From assembly GCF_000715075.1 (NCBI RefSeq), contig NC_134087.1, positions 108,539,161 to 108,603,160 of the forward strand: a stretch of 64,000 nucleotides of DNA, given 5' to 3'. Below the pieces are notes generated by a model. That model saw nothing but the letters and a program-made list of their open reading frames with translations. It ran no database searches and had not been told where the DNA came from. Each line of letters begins with the position of its first letter. The stretch's first letter is position 1. The DNA is from Nicotiana tabacum. Its lineage: Eukaryota > Streptophyta > Magnoliopsida > Solanales > Solanaceae. This document shows, piece by piece, positions 1 through 12,671 of the stretch. The position numbers were made by a program, and so were the translations under genes.

Positions 1-2393
1 GCGTTAAGGCGAGGTTACTTCTTTGGGTGTTGTCATGCTAATGGAGCACAGGTTGTTCGGCCCATTTAGGCGGTGCAATTGAGATTTGAGCAGAGTGGAC
101 GACTCTCGAGAAGGTTCTAATGGATTTAAGATTTATATGTAGCAATTGAGAATTTTTCGAATTTGTATATGGCTAGAATATAAGATTTATATTATATGGT
201 GTTGAGACTCGCGGTATTTCTAATCATTATGGATTCTACATTTCAATATCATGAAGGTAAATGAAACAACTTTATATTCACATAAGGTCTCTTCAGAGTG
301 GGTGTCTCGATTGTGGTACTTTTATGGTGCTTAAAAGGGAATATAGCAGCTTATGTGCCTTCAAGCGGCGTGGTTTTATTCTAGGATCTCTTGTGGTGAG
401 CTTTGGGTAAGGATCGTGGTGTTTTGGCAAGGAGAAGTGTCAACTTAAGGGTAATTCAGAAGGAACTCGAACAAATATGACTGCTTGGTAGTAGGTTGGA
501 TCAGCACGGTAATGGATATGATTGGTTCTTTGGGTACTTATGATGTGGTGAGTCTCTGCAGGTATTTTTTGGCAATAATCTTGAGCTTTGGCAGCCAGCA
601 TAACTTGGTTAAGTTAGAAGGGTTCATTTTCGATGACTTGGCTATGTGCAAATGTGTTCCGAAGTGTCCTCGATAATTTCTGCCACAAGTTGAGATGGGT
701 ATTATCTACATGTACGAGGGGTATGTGGCATGTTTTGATTCTATCCTGAATGGGATCAAGCAGAAGATTTCTGACTGACCGAGTATGTATTCTGCGTGTG
801 ACTCAAATTTGATTACGAGATTCTCGTGCCTTTTATATGATGGCAAGATAGATACGGTGCGTCCTGTGGGATTGAGATTTGTATGTACAAGGTGGCGGTT
901 CAGTTTTGGAGGGAAGGTCGTGAATTTTGGACAACATGGACAGTTCTGATGCTTAGATGAATAATATAACTACTTGGTATTGACTGAGAAAGGTGCGCAT
1001 TTCAGAAGGTGCACTGTGTTCAGACTTTGGATGCTTCATTGGTATTGAGGTACTCGTCTGGTTGATCGACTGATGATGTTCGAATTTTTCTATATGGCAC
1101 GGAAGAATTATTGAAGTATTTCTCATAGAATGATTATGTATGAAGGATGTGTTAGTCACTTGAGTGGTGGAGATGGGATCAGATCTGGTGATTCTTTTGT
1201 ATTCTGGTGGTTTGGAGACTTGGAGTCTCAGAGGCAAATTGCTCCTTCGTTGCGGACTATGAAGGTATGGCCTAAGTCAGATATCTAATAGTAGTGTTAT
1301 GGTTAGGCCATTGAGGACTCTTGGAGGGTTATTTATCTATCTGTGGATGATCGGAATCGATTTGGGGGCCCATTGGTAGGCCAATAAGGATGTGTATTCT
1401 ACATCGGGTCAGATTTGTTGACTCAACACTGTTATTATTGAGGGGTGTGTCAGTTAGAGTTGAGCTTGTTCACATTTCGATATGTTCTATGTGTTACTCT
1501 TTTATGCTATAATTGTTTGTGATTTGTTGGTTATACGCACACTTGATGTGTTTCTTCTTCAAGCGAGATGGTTATCGAGGTAGATTGATTGGTTGCGCCA
1601 TGTTTATGGTCTTTCATGTTGATGGTATATCTTGATATCCATTTCTTCATGATTATAGTCATGCACTTTGTGTGGTTGTTTTTGACTTGCTTATGCATGT
1701 TGATTTTGAGCATTGGGGCTCGAGGTATTTCATATGGACCGGTGTTTAGATGGGGTCACGCGTTGCAGCGGATTATGTTGAGATATGATCTTTTGTATTA
1801 GATTAGCATATCTTGATTATACTCAGTGTGATGGGTTCATGGCATTGCGTTTGTGGTGGTACATGTTGATCCTGCAAGACGGATCTCTCATTTGGTTCAT
1901 TTTTTTCATGTTTGAGTACGTTGGAATTGTTGCTTATTGGTGCACGGATTGCACGGTTTGTGTGTTTAGGTTGTATTGGTGGGGCATGTCCGTAGAATAA
2001 CTGTGTTTGATGAGATGAGGTCATTGGACCTAGAATAGGAAGCTATTATGGTCAAAAGTTATTGTTGTGAGCATCTGAGTTATGTGGTATATCATGTGAT
2101 TACATCTTGGGTTATGGTTATAACTTGATATAGCTTGTTCAGACTTATACACTGTGTAGGTGTGAAATTCGGGTCTTGCAAGGAATTTCGAATGTTGGAA
2201 ATTAGGTTTTAAGGTTTATGGACTAAGGTTGAAGTAAGGATCTTCTGGTAGGTGGTATTTTCGGGCTTATATGGATTGGGGTGATGTGGGATCACCCATG
2301 GTTATGTGTATGGTGAGGGTATATGGCGATTTGATGTCTTTGGAACGAATCTTGGCACCTTCAACGACGAACGTATGTTTAAATGGGGGAGAA
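1..2393 (+). mobile_element. Element A: degraded Ty3/gypsy internal region, 3' part only
   Basis: No intact reading frame is visible. The stretch is colinear with the 3' half of the internal region of element B (about 45650-48634). Shared landmarks include the opening stretch, the text around 700-800 and 1020-1230, and the segment around 1370-1450. The left end runs off the window. It finishes in a purine tract (AAATGGGGGAGAA, about 2381-2393) directly before a TGTAACGACCCG LTR start, which is how a gypsy polypurine tract abuts its 3' LTR. Relative to B, A lacks the protease-encoding stretch seen at about 46930-47350. Orientation is plus. Confidence 0.75.
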
Positions 2394-4904
2394 TGTAACG
2401 ACCCGACCAACCGTTTTGAGCTCTAGCATTTCATTCATTGGTTTAAGACTTTGAGTAGCTTCATATTATGTATTATGACTTGCGTGTATGGTTAGTTTCG
2501 GTTTTCGAGCGGTTCGGGATTGATTTTGAAGAATAATTCTCGTTTTAGAAGTTTTAAGTTGGAAGAGTTTACCAAGGTTTGACTTTTGGATAAATGGACT
2601 CGGAATCGGGTTTTAATTATTCCAATACATTTGTATGATAATTTTGGATATGTCCACAAAGTTTGATTAAATTCCGATGAGTTTTGGATAAGTTTGGGTT
2701 GTATGGTGATTGCTTTCGATTTCGACGTAGATTTAAGCATAAAGGTTACCATATTAAGCAAACGGCCTTTGATTCGTGTTCGACTAAATCATTATATCCG
2801 TATCATAATTTTGAAACCATAGCAACTAGAAGCATCAAGTTTCAACATCGTATGAAGAATTTATGGTCATTTTACTAAGAATTGGGTTGCCAGATTTTTT
2901 TAAAATTAATTATGAAATTGCCACTGAATTCATATTTAAAAATCTGCATTATTTTCAAATATTGAAACCAACATATCTCTTTCATTATAAGGTCAAATGG
3001 AGTGATTCAAAAGCCTAACATGAATATAATTTCATGAGAAATCAATTGGAGACATCAAAAGTGAGTTTTTGGATTGTTTGGCACAAGAAACGAGATAGAA
3101 CAGCTGGGCGGAAGTGTATAATATCGAGGGTTTATTTATTTGGTCATATTTCGGGTTAGGAAAATTGGATTTGGATGATTTTAGAGGCGATTTTTACCAC
3201 ATGGATTGGGATAAGAGTTCTATACTCGGTTATGATTTAATTTCTTGAATCCATCTTCGTTTTTGTCATTTAATTGATGATTTTAAAGTGAATTTGGGGG
3301 GTTTTCTCTAAAATTTCATAAAGTGAATTTTTGAGTTTTGAACATCGATTCGGAGTCGAATTTGAGTGAAACTTGTATGGTTGGATTCGTAATTGAATAG
3401 GTTATCGGATTTTATGAGTTTCATCACATGTTTGACTTTTTGATTGACTTTGGGCTTTTGATTATAGATTATATCTTTAGCGATTGGGTTTGTTTTCTTT
3501 GGCATTATTTGATGTTCTTGAGTTGCTTTTAGATAGTTTTGAGCCATTCGGAGATCGGTACGCACAGGATGGTATTTCTAGAGTATTGTTTGGCTTGCTC
3601 GGTATTAGATTCGGCTCTTTCGAGGTAAGTAACACTTCTAAACTTGGTGCTGGGGATATGAATACCTGAATATACATGTTATGAGTTTGGTGTTGAAGTG
3701 ACCCACATGCTAGGTGATGGGCGTGTGGGCATGCACCGTGTGAATTGTGACTCGGTGGATTCTGTGGTACTATGTAGTACCATGTGTAGTTACCAAATCT
3801 TGTTTCTATCCATGAAATTTCTACGTGCTAGAGTAATTAGGTTGTGATCCATGTTAGAAACTATGTTTAGGATATATGTTTATTTTGTTGGGACCCATTG
3901 AGGTCATTTCTACTGTTGAGTTATTTGCTTAAATTACAATTTCATACTCAGTCATATTCATTCATTTTCATATCATATCTTAGTCTCTGTTATCATTTAT
4001 TGTTACATCATGTATCATTGTTTGAGCTGATTGGCATGAGATTTGTGAGCCCAAGAGACTGTAGAAATTGATGACTGAGTTGAGGCCGATGGCCTGATTG
4101 TGAGTGATATTTATGGGATTGGGTTGTACGGCGCAACAAGCTTTATTGATTCATGATGGGATCAGGCTGCACGTCGCAGCATGTTTTATTGATTCATGAT
4201 GGGATCGAGTTACACGCCACAGCAGGCCATGTTGGCTTATATTAGCACTTGGGCAGGATTCATGTACTCATACCAGCAGTGTGCACATGTACTCATATTT
4301 TGGTGATTTCGGTGAAAGATTTGAGTTTTACTATTATACCTAAAAAGCATGTCTATTTTCCATAAATATGAATGAGCTGAGTATCATATCTTTGAGTTAT
4401 TGCTTGTATTACTTTAATCATATTATTACGAGTTGTTCTTGGCTATTGGTGTTGAACTCTTGCCATTGTCCAAGCTCGTCACTGCTTTCAACCTAAGGTT
4501 AAGTTTGTTACTTATTGAGTACATATGATTAGTTGCACTCATACTACACTTCTGCATCTTGCGTGCATATTTTGGAGCTGATGTTGTTGTGTATGGAGGA
4601 AGTTAGTATTGAAGATGTACCTGCCTTCTGGTTATAAATGCCTCTTGTTCTTGGTAGCTTTAGATTTATAAATATGTTTATGTACGTTTCGAACATATGA
4701 TGTATTTATTTCATACCAGCTTTGTAAACTCTAAGTCTTATAAGCTCATGATTTGTACTCGCAGTCCTTGGGGAGATGTATAAAATTCAGTTATTTCATT
4801 CTTGACTCTTATCATTATCATTATATTGTGGTTTATTGTTAATTGGCTTACCTAGCGGGTTGAGTTAGGTGTCATCACGAATAGTTGGATTTTGGATCAT
4901 GACA
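2394..4904 (+). repeat. 3' LTR of element A
   Basis: A long LTR of about 2.5 kb. It starts TGTAACGACCCGACC and ends near GGATCATGACA. Start, end and several internal blocks match the LTRs of element B, for example the block before GACCCATTGAGG near 3890 and the GTGGGCATGCACCGTG-type block near 3720. No coding sequence was seen. The matching 5' LTR lies outside the window. Confidence 0.7.
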
Positions 4905-5811
4905 GAAGAAATGTGCAGTTGTATCGTAAAAAATACACCACCAGTAAAAATTATAAATACAAGAAAAATGTGAGAATAATAGTTGAAAGAAGAAAAAAGG
5001 ACAAGAAAAATCAATGAGAAAGAAAATATAGCAATAATAAGATCTTGTGTGTGCTAGTGAGTGTGAATTAAAGTAGTGCTTAAAGAAAGAAGGAACATTT
5101 TTAGGGGTGATCTTGTTTGTGAAATTGAAGTTGGGTTGAAGAAAAATATGCTTAAAGTTAATTATGTGGTATGTTAAAGTGCTTATGAGAGTGATTCACT
5201 ATTCTTAAATATATTTTACTCATCCATTAGCCCACAATACAACCATAAAAAAGTCCTAATTGATTTTAAATTTAGCGGGTCTACATTAGCAGAAGTTTAC
5301 ATAATGGACAAATCTATGGTACTATTTTCATACATGTGACTTTTTTATAAGGGTGAGTGATTTTCTTCATATGTATGTGTCCTTAAACTGTATTTGAGTG
5401 TGAGATTCAAATGTGTGGACTGCTTATTCTTTTTTATTTTGTTGTGAGGTACATAATTTCACGATAGATAGGATAGGTTATCAAACCTCTCTATGATGTT
5501 GAGTATTCAAGCCTCGAGTGCATTGTGACATTGAGTTGCTTTTTGAGGCTAAGATTGTTATGAACATGTTGTCTATATTTTGAAGTATCGCATGAGTTAT
5601 GGGATGTGTGTGTTGAATGCATATGCTATCTATATTTTGAAGTATCGCATGAGTTATGGGATGTGTGTGTTGAATGCATATGCGGCTTATTTGTTGTTAT
5701 CAATCATGATCATAGGTGTAGTATGCTTTGAATGTGCTAAGTTGTAGAGTACTCAAAGATAGAATAAATTATTGGTTTACTCGAGGATGAGCAACGTTTA
5801 AGTGTGGGTGG
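4905..5811. other. Repeat-derived stretch without a gene
   Basis: AT-rich, with no convincing coding sequence. Its right end, a purine-rich tract reading about AAGTGTGGGTGG, resembles the polypurine tract and 3' internal end of Athila/Tat-type gypsy elements. It is probably the last part of such an element's internal region, truncated on the left by element A. Confidence 0.4.
5573..5686. repeat. 57-bp direct duplication
   Basis: Two adjacent, nearly identical copies of a 57-bp unit that begins CTATATTTTGAAGTATCGC. The second copy starts near 5630. This is a recent tandem duplication inside transposon debris. Confidence 0.85.
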
Positions 5812-7101
5812 TGATGTTTGGCTATAATTTTATATTTTAGTACGTTACTACCTTATATTTTGGTATTTTAATGATAAATTGTGCGACGTTTGAGCTTAAT
5901 TGAGTTTATTTTATGTGTAGGACCATTTGAACTCAAAAAGGAATGAAAGTTGCACAAAATAATATTGAAAATACAACCAAAGAGCCCAAAAGGATAATCA
6001 ACACAAAGCAAGGAGGGGACCAAGCCCCAGACCTTGCCCCACTTGGCCAGAGATGAGGTCCATCTTGCCCCAGAGCTTGCCCCACCTGGCTAGAGGCGAG
6101 GTCAATCTCGCCCCACACCTGGACTTACAAGAAAACAAGCACGCCCCAGTCCAGGCCTTAGCCAGGTCCCCCTGTCCGGTAGAAAAATATTTTCTTGTAG
6201 AGTTTGGACTTGAAGACGTCAACCCTAACCTATAAATACTCCCTAAACATATCTAAGAGGGGTTGGATGTATTTTAAAGGCAAGAAGGGCTAAGTAACAC
6301 AAACAAGCACGAAATCATCTCATCTTCAATCCTTAATATCGTATTTGTAGTTCTTATGATTCAAAATAATAGTTTGATTATTCATATGATCATGAGTGGC
6401 TAAAACCTCTCTTGCTCTGGCGTTATGGGTTGTTCTTGACTATTGATGTTTGACGGTTATTGATATTACTTGATTTAATTATATTAATTTATTTGTTCAA
6501 TCTTGTGATTAATTATTTTACTACGTAGCTAACAGTAGAATACTATATACAAATCATTAGTTGAACGCGAAAGTGAAACTAAAGATTGAATAGAGTAAGT
6601 TCTTGAATTCGGGCATCGGGGAATAGATTCACGGTTAAGATAGACATATTCTGGTTGCCTTACTTGGTTATTATTGTAGGTTATATACATGTATTCTAGT
6701 TAACTCTAATTCTATAGATGTGTGAATAGGTGGGCGAGGCGTCGAAAGAACCTCGTTAGCATAATAAACCCTGTTAATCAACAAATCAGATAGATCAAGC
6801 AATTGAATCAATCAAAAAACTTAATAGGATAGATATAAATCTCATAACCCCAGAATATCCCCATCTCATTAAATTTGTTCTAAATTGTTAGTTTGCTTTG
6901 TTTGCGTTCTTATTCTCTTGATTACTTGTAGTTTTCGTAGTAATTTTAGTTTAGTAAAATTCACAATCATTTTCCTCAAAACCATTTGAACGAATAACTC
7001 GTACCTAGTTTAGTTTAGACAATAGTTGAGCATAAATTCTCTTGAGAACGATAATTTCTTATCACTTTATTATTTATCGAGCGCATATACTTGTATGTGC
7101 A
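5812..7101 (+). repeat. Probable LTR of an Athila/Tat-like gypsy element
   Basis: It begins TGATGTTTGGC immediately after a purine tract and ends in GTATGTGCA, so it has TG...CA termini about 1290 bp apart. The inner part near 6000-6160 contains short repeats of a GCCCCACCTGG-type unit on a GC-rich background. No primer-binding site follows 7101, which fits a 3' LTR or solo remnant. Family assignment rests on recalled resemblance only. Confidence 0.45.
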
Positions 7102-7406
7102 TTGGCCCTACAGCGGCTGTGCTAAATACTGGTAGGTTCCAAGTGGCATTATTAGCACGGATAGGTTTCAAAGTGGCGTGGTGAGCACATGTAGGTTTCA
7201 AGTGATTATGCTAAGCACAGGTAAATTTCCAATGACCTACTAAGTAAGGTTTGTTCAAGATAATGACAGAAAATATTAGGTAAAACCACAAGTAATCATA
7301 CTGTTCGAGAAATTGTCAAAATAATTCACACTTCCGTTTCCACTCTAATATATAAATAAGGTTATCTATTGTACCTTGAGCTGAGCACCAAGACGTTAAC
7401 AGAGAA
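7102..7406. repeat. Degenerate short tandem repeat, no gene
   Basis: Roughly 45-bp units around AGCAC..GGTAGGTTTCAAGTGG recur three or four times between about 7115 and 7235. The rest is featureless. It ends at the MULE target duplication at 7407. Confidence 0.5.
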
Positions 7407-7416
7407 GCTTCTAGAT

Positions 7417-7530
7417 GAGGCCGAAACTTTTTTGATGCTTTTTTGGACAAAAAGCATGTTTCTAATGTTAAAAAAAAATATTACGTAATTATGTAAAATG
7501 CAGTACTATACTGCATTTTACTTTAACGGA
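7417..7530 (+). repeat. MULE left terminal inverted repeat
   Basis: It matches the reverse complement of 16370-16484 with short indels in the homopolymer runs. Shared blocks are TTTTTGATGCTTTTTT, ACAAAAA, TAATGTT, TTACGTAATTA and GTAAAAT followed by a GCAGTA palindrome. Confidence 0.9.
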
Positions 7531-7715
7531 AATTTGGCCGTTAAAGTAAAACACAGTATAGTACTACGTTTTATTTTAAAAAGAAAATATTTTACTAATT
7601 CGCAGTACTATACTGCGTTTTACTTAAAATCTGGGTCCAGCTTTGTATTATTAAAGCAATTCGCAGTATTATATTGCGTTTTACTTAAAACGCAGTATAA
7701 TACTGCGAATTGTTT
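7495..7715. repeat. Left subterminal GCAGTA palindrome cluster
   Basis: At least five occurrences of AAACGCAGTAnTAnTGCG-like palindromes lie within 220 bp, at about 7498, 7550, 7601, 7663 and 7690. Each can fold on itself and neighbours can pair with each other. The same motif recurs near the right end and inside the element. Subterminal repeats of this kind often serve as transposase-binding sites in DNA transposons; that role is inferred here. Confidence 0.8.
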
Positions 7716-8057
7716 TAATAAAATAAACCCCTTCTTCTTCCTTGGACCACAGAACCGACGACCCCTTCTTCTTCGGATTCTGCTGGTCCCCTCCCCCCTC
7801 CCCCCGCGTCCACCCCGCGTCACACTTCAAAAAAAAAATTTGGGCCCCACCCATCACCTAAAGAGCAAGGAGTGTAGGTCCCACATACAAGACAAGCTTT
7901 GGATTCCTTCTTTCGGGTGCAAAAATTCGATTTCAATCAAATTTAAAAAACTTAAATCGAGGTATTTCAATTTTGTTTATGTCGAAACTCATATAGTACA
8001 TGCATATTTGTATTGTTTAATGTGTTTCCATGTTAATTTGTGTTATGTTTGTGTTTA

Positions 8058-8215
8058 AATTTGTATCTTATTTATACCCGGATTGATTTATTAGCTTTGG
8101 TACAAAAAATTGTTAAAATTTGATAAATTATTTGTATTGTTAAAAAATTAATATTATTTATTTTGTTTGTTGTTCATATTTGTATTTTATGTTAGTTGTT
8201 TTTATATGTAATAGT
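8058..8215. other. AT-rich stretch inside the MULE
   Basis: Low-complexity AT-rich DNA between the left subterminal region and the first tandem array. Nothing else is recognised. Confidence 0.5.
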
Positions 8216-8352
8216 GACCTTTTAGCGTAGTAAAATAAATAGTCTTTTAGCGTAGTAAAATGTAGAGCCTTTTAGTGTAGTAAAATATAGCCTTTTAGTA
8301 TAGTAAAATATAGAGCCTTTTAGCATAGTAAAATGTAGAACCTTTTAGCGTA
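8216..8352. repeat. About 23-bp tandem repeat, roughly six copies
   Basis: Units reading CCTTTTAGCGTAGTAAAATA with small variations occur back to back. The same phrase AGCGTAGTAAAA also appears in the transposase first intron near 15491, so it is a MULE-internal repeat family. Confidence 0.85.
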
Positions 8353-8479
8353 GAGTCTATATAGTTTAAGTATGTAGTAACTGCAAACTCTATCCAATTA
8401 CACTTTACAAAATTAATTATTTAATTTATAATAATAAATTTACAAAAGTAACAAATTAATATATATTGTAAAATTAACT

Positions 8480-9285
8480 CCAATATCAAGTCTGGAACCC
8501 ATACATAATTATTTAGTCCAATATTAAACATAATTAATTATTTAATTCCCTTAAACTAACAAAATTCTAAAAAAGTTGAAATTGACGTGCATAATAATTA
8601 AGGATAACTTGGTGCTACCGGGTCTCAAATATCGAGCCTGGAACCCATACATAACTATTCAGTCCAATTCAATAATTTATAATTTAATTCCTTATACTAG
8701 TAAAATTCTAAAAATGTTGAAATTGACACGCATAATAATTAAGGATAATTCAGTGCTACCGGGCCTCAAAAATCAAGCCTGGAACCCATACATAATTATT
8801 CAGTCCAATATTAAACATAATTAATTATTTAATTTATTAAGCTAACAAAATTCTAAAAATGTTGAAATTTACACGCATAATAATTAAGGATAACTTGGTG
8901 CTACCGGGCCTCAAATATCGATCCTGGAACCCATACATAATTATTCAGTCCAATATTAAACATAATTAATTATTTAATTCCTTAAACTAGCAAAATTCTA
9001 AAAATGTTGAAATTGACAAGCATAATAATTAAGGATGACTTGGTGCTACCGGGCCTCAAATATCGAGCTTGGAACCCATACATAATTATTCAGTCCAATA
9101 TTAAACATAATTAATTATTTAATTTATTAAGTTAACAAAATTCTAAAAATGTTGAAATTGACACGCATAATAATTAAGGATAACTTGGTGCTACCGGGCC
9201 TCAAATATCGAGCTTGGAACCTATACATAATTATTCAGTCCAATATTAAACATAATTAATTATTTAATTCCTTAAACTAACACAC
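8480..9285. repeat. About 145-bp minisatellite, five to six copies
   Basis: The phrase GGTGCTACCGGG recurs near 8611, 8751, 8897, 9041 and 9187, giving a period of 140-146 bp. Each unit also contains TGGAACCCATACATAATTATT and CAATATTAAACATAATTAATTATTT. A partial copy starts the array. It ends only about 35 bp before the start codon of the plant-mobile-domain gene, so it occupies that gene's promoter and leader. Confidence 0.9.
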
Positions 9286-9318
9286 ACAATTAATTTTGTT
9301 TAAATTATAGTAGACGAC

Positions 9319-12018
9319 ATGGACTTTCCTCCGCCTGCGCATCCTGGACCTGCCGAGGATCAGCTACTAGTGTTGCAGGGCGACCATAGGTCCTCCTTTG
9401 TATGGGAAGGACAGCTATCGATGCAGGCTCTCCGCCCCAGGAGACCTGACGATTTGTGGGAGTTCATCGTGGATCACCCTTTCCATGCCCGTGTAGTCGC
9501 GCGCCTACAGGATACGAGCTTCTATACGATTTTTGAGCTTGGACGGATGCAGCTTGATTGGTCTCTCATCACGGCCTTGGTAGAGCGGTGGCGACCGGAG
9601 ACGCACACTTTTCACTGCCCACTGGAGAGGCCACCATCACGCTGGAGGATGTTCAGGTTTTATACGGGCTGCGCGTAGATGGATGGGCCGTGGAACTGCC
9701 CCAGTACATTAGATCCATGACGCATGCACAGTTTTTGGATATGATGGGGTATTTTACTGGTTATAGACCTCAGGGTGACGCTGGGGGCATTCGCATTGCT
9801 TTGTCAGCCATTAGAGATCATATGGTTGTTTTGCACCCAGACATTACCGATGAGACGGAGGATCTCCATATTGAGAGGTACACGCAGTTGGCGCTGCTCC
9901 TATTTTTTGGCTGTGTCTTGTTCCCGAACACTTCGGGGAGTCTCGTGAGTATGCGCTTTCTCCATCATCTTCAGCAGCTTGATGTTTTACCTAAGTATAA
10001 CTGGGGTGCTGCTGTTCTTACATACCTGTATAGGAGCATGTGTCGGTCGAGCATGGTCCCAGCGGTGGACATATGTGGTTTTCTGCCCCTCCTACAGGTG
10101 ACAACATTTTCGAATACTCTGTTCATTATTCCGAATTCTATATGGTCGAAATGACGCATAAATTTTACATCAACCTTTTATCTTAGGTTTGGGCCTGGCA
10201 GCAGATTATGCCGTTGCAGCCACCTCTACCACCACTTGCGCCCGGTGAGGCTTATCCGTTTCTCCCTCTAGCTTCTAGGTGGATTCTCCGGCGTGGGAAC
10301 TACCGAAGGACCGATGCTCATCATAATCTCCACCTTATCAGGGATGTGCTAGATATGCTGGTGGACGGACAGGTAAATATGTACCTACACTTACTTGTTT
10401 TAAATTGAGTTGTGTTGCGCATACTCACTTTTATGTTATTATTTGGTAGTTCATCTGGACGCCATACAGCGAGGAGTTTCTAGCTCAGCTGCCCATTTAT
10501 TACTCAGTCGATCGACTGCTTTGGAGCACCTCCGTCCCGATGATCTTCTTCGATATGGTTGAGTATCATGCCATAGAGCGTGTGCTTCGCCAATTTCACC
10601 GTCCCCAGCCTATACCGGGGGAGCCTGGATGGGTGACTACACACTATCAGCGGGATGACCATGCCAGGATGGATGATATATATATGGGATGGCTAGAGCA
10701 ACAGGTCCATATTTGGGAGGAGGAGCGAGCTAACCGTATTTTGCCAGCACCTACATTTACCCAGGAGGCCACTATTCATTTGTATGAATCATGGTACCTC
10801 CGTCACACCCCGACTAACTATCGAGAACCCCATTCATGTACTTGGCGAGCACTACAGACCATACGCCGGGAGGCACGAGGCACTGGTATGTTTTTTGGCT
10901 TATTAATATCGTATAATTGTGATATAGCATTATTTAATTAATATTTTAAATATTTCACAGGCTATTGGGCATCATCACCTCTACCAGTTGGGACAGGAGA
11001 TGCATCAGCATACCGACATCCCTACAGTCGTTGACTATGGTCGGCGGGTGGCATAGTTGGCTCGTCGGACCCTGTTTCAGGCGAGAGATGCCGCGAAGTT
11101 GGACCACGAGGCTCAATATGCGGCGCTAGAGGACTACCATCGGGGTAAGGGTGTCCCACGAGGCAGGGGTAGGGCACGAGGGAGGGGTGCCCCACGAGGT
11201 AGGGGTGCCCCACGGGGTCGCGGGGGATGGCGAGGAGGTAGTCCCCAGCAAGGGGGCGTTGAGGCACCTGTCGACCCACCTGTTGAGGGACATGATGAGG
11301 ACTTTGGAGTTGAGGCGCTTGGAGATGATCAACCGGGTTGTATACCTCGGATAGATGAGCCTTCCAGCAGCATGCCTTCGTACAGCCTTCAGCTATCTCT
11401 GCCAGCATCGCAGGTCACCCCGTCAGGAGCATTGTTTATCACGGGTACATTCGACAGGGATGTAGACCAGTACTTTGCATGCCCATCTACCGCAGCTGAG
11501 GATCGGCCTACCCGAGACGTGGATGGCGGGCGCAGTTTGAGTTATGCCTCATCCCCGGCGGTTGATGCGGATCTACCACAGGGGCAGGTATGTTTGTATT
11601 ACTTTAAAATTTCAATTTGTTTTCTTTTCCTTAATGAGCTGACATTAATTAATTTTTAACTGTCTTATGTATGTTATGTCCCAGCCCATCTTTGAGGCCA
11701 CTACATACTTTGATGAGGACACCACGGATGCATATACTCAGGCGGCCGATGAGACCACGGTGAGAAAATATATTTTGACTCAACACGTACAATACAAATA
11801 TACTTTTTCACATGCTAAGATTACTACTTGTTTTGTAGGTTGCTGACGGCCCGACGCCATATTCTTCCGATCCTGCCAGCTATGGTGTCGATGCTGCTGC
11901 ACATCCTCACATAAAGAGGCGGCTTGATGACGATGATCCAGATAGTGTACCCGGGCGGCAGGGGATGCGACTTAGGCCGGAAGCAGCACTGAAGCACACA
12001 GGCTACGGGACTCACTGA
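9319..12018 (+). pseudogene. MAIN-like plant mobile domain (PMD) gene, disrupted
   Basis: The product belongs to the plant mobile domain family (MAIN/MAIL-like), found both in host meristem and silencing genes and inside transposons. Likely exons are 9319-10097, 10187-10372, 10450-10885, 10961-11587, 11685-11759 and 11839-12018. Exon 1 encodes the domain start, with motifs TFHLPTGEATITLEDVQVL-like and YGLRVDGWAV. Exons 2-3 continue with VWAWQQI..P and FIWTPYS. Exon 4 encodes an arginine-glycine tail with repeated PRGRG units (about 11145-11240), suggesting RNA or nucleic-acid contact. Defects: a one-base frame change near 9612-9616; exon 3 ends in a phase that does not fit exon 4; and TAG at 11054-11056. 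The gene lies just downstream of the 145-bp minisatellite, inside the MULE. Whether any spliced product is translated is unknown. Confidence 0.8.
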
Positions 12019-12209
12019 TTTACTTATGTTTTTAGTTTGTGTAAATAGTGCATTATGTAAATAATGGTAACAATTATCTTTTAACAATATTTTTATTTTA
12101 ATTGCGTTTGAAGAACAATTTTACTTAAACAGTACACAAGAAACACAAACATTGCAAACGTAACATAAAAACAAACAGTAGAACTAAAACCATCACTGCA
12201 CAAAGGATA
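12019..12209. other. 3' flank of the PMD gene
   Basis: AT-rich sequence after the PMD stop codon with no recognised feature, leading into the 103-bp repeat block. Confidence 0.5.
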
Positions 12210-12560
12210 ACTAAAACCATAAAACGCAGTACTATACCACGCGTTATATTAATTTTTTCTACAATAAACCAGCTTTTTCACATAGTTTTCATTTTTTTCA
12301 GAACGACAAGACAACTCCATAAAACGCAGTATTATACCACGCTTTATATATTAAATTTTTCTGCAATAAAACAACTTTTTCACATGGTTTTCATCTTTTT
12401 CAGAACGACAAGACAACTCCATAAAATGCAGTACTATACCACGCTTTATATATTAAATTTTTCTGCAATAAAGCAGCTTTTTCACATGGTTTTCATCTTT
12501 TTCAGAACAACAAGAGAACTCTATAAAACGCAGTACTATACCACGCTTTATATATTAAAT
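12210..12560. repeat. About 103-bp tandem repeat, 3.5 copies, upstream of the GRF gene
   Basis: CATAAAACGCAGTAnTATACCACGC recurs at about 12218, 12320, 12422 and 12525. Between these lie TTTTTCTGCAATAAA and TTTTTCACATGGTTTTCAT-type blocks. Each unit carries half of the terminal GCAGTA palindrome, linking it to the element's ends. Confidence 0.88.
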
Positions 12561-12565
12561 TCCGC

Positions 12566-12574
12566 CTATAAATA
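12566..12574 (+). promoter_or_regulatory. Candidate TATA box of the GRF gene
   Basis: CTATAAATA lies about 100 bp upstream of the ATG at 12672 and just after the 103-bp repeats. Spacing and sequence suit a plant TATA box; transcription is not shown. Confidence 0.5.
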
Positions 12575-12671
12575 ACGGACTCATTGTAGTTATTTTGTGT
12601 GCTCAAAAATTAGTAAAAGCAAATATTTCATTAAAAGTAAGGTTTTTTACTAAAAGCAAATATTTCATTAA

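Noticed and set aside
5933..6235. Overlapping frames on both strands near 6.1 kb
   Set aside because: They are produced by GCCCCACCTGG-type repeats inside a probable LTR.
7498..8058. 186-codon open frame at the left of the MULE
   Set aside because: It is made by the GCAGTA palindromes and low-complexity DNA; no domain and no codon bias of a real gene.
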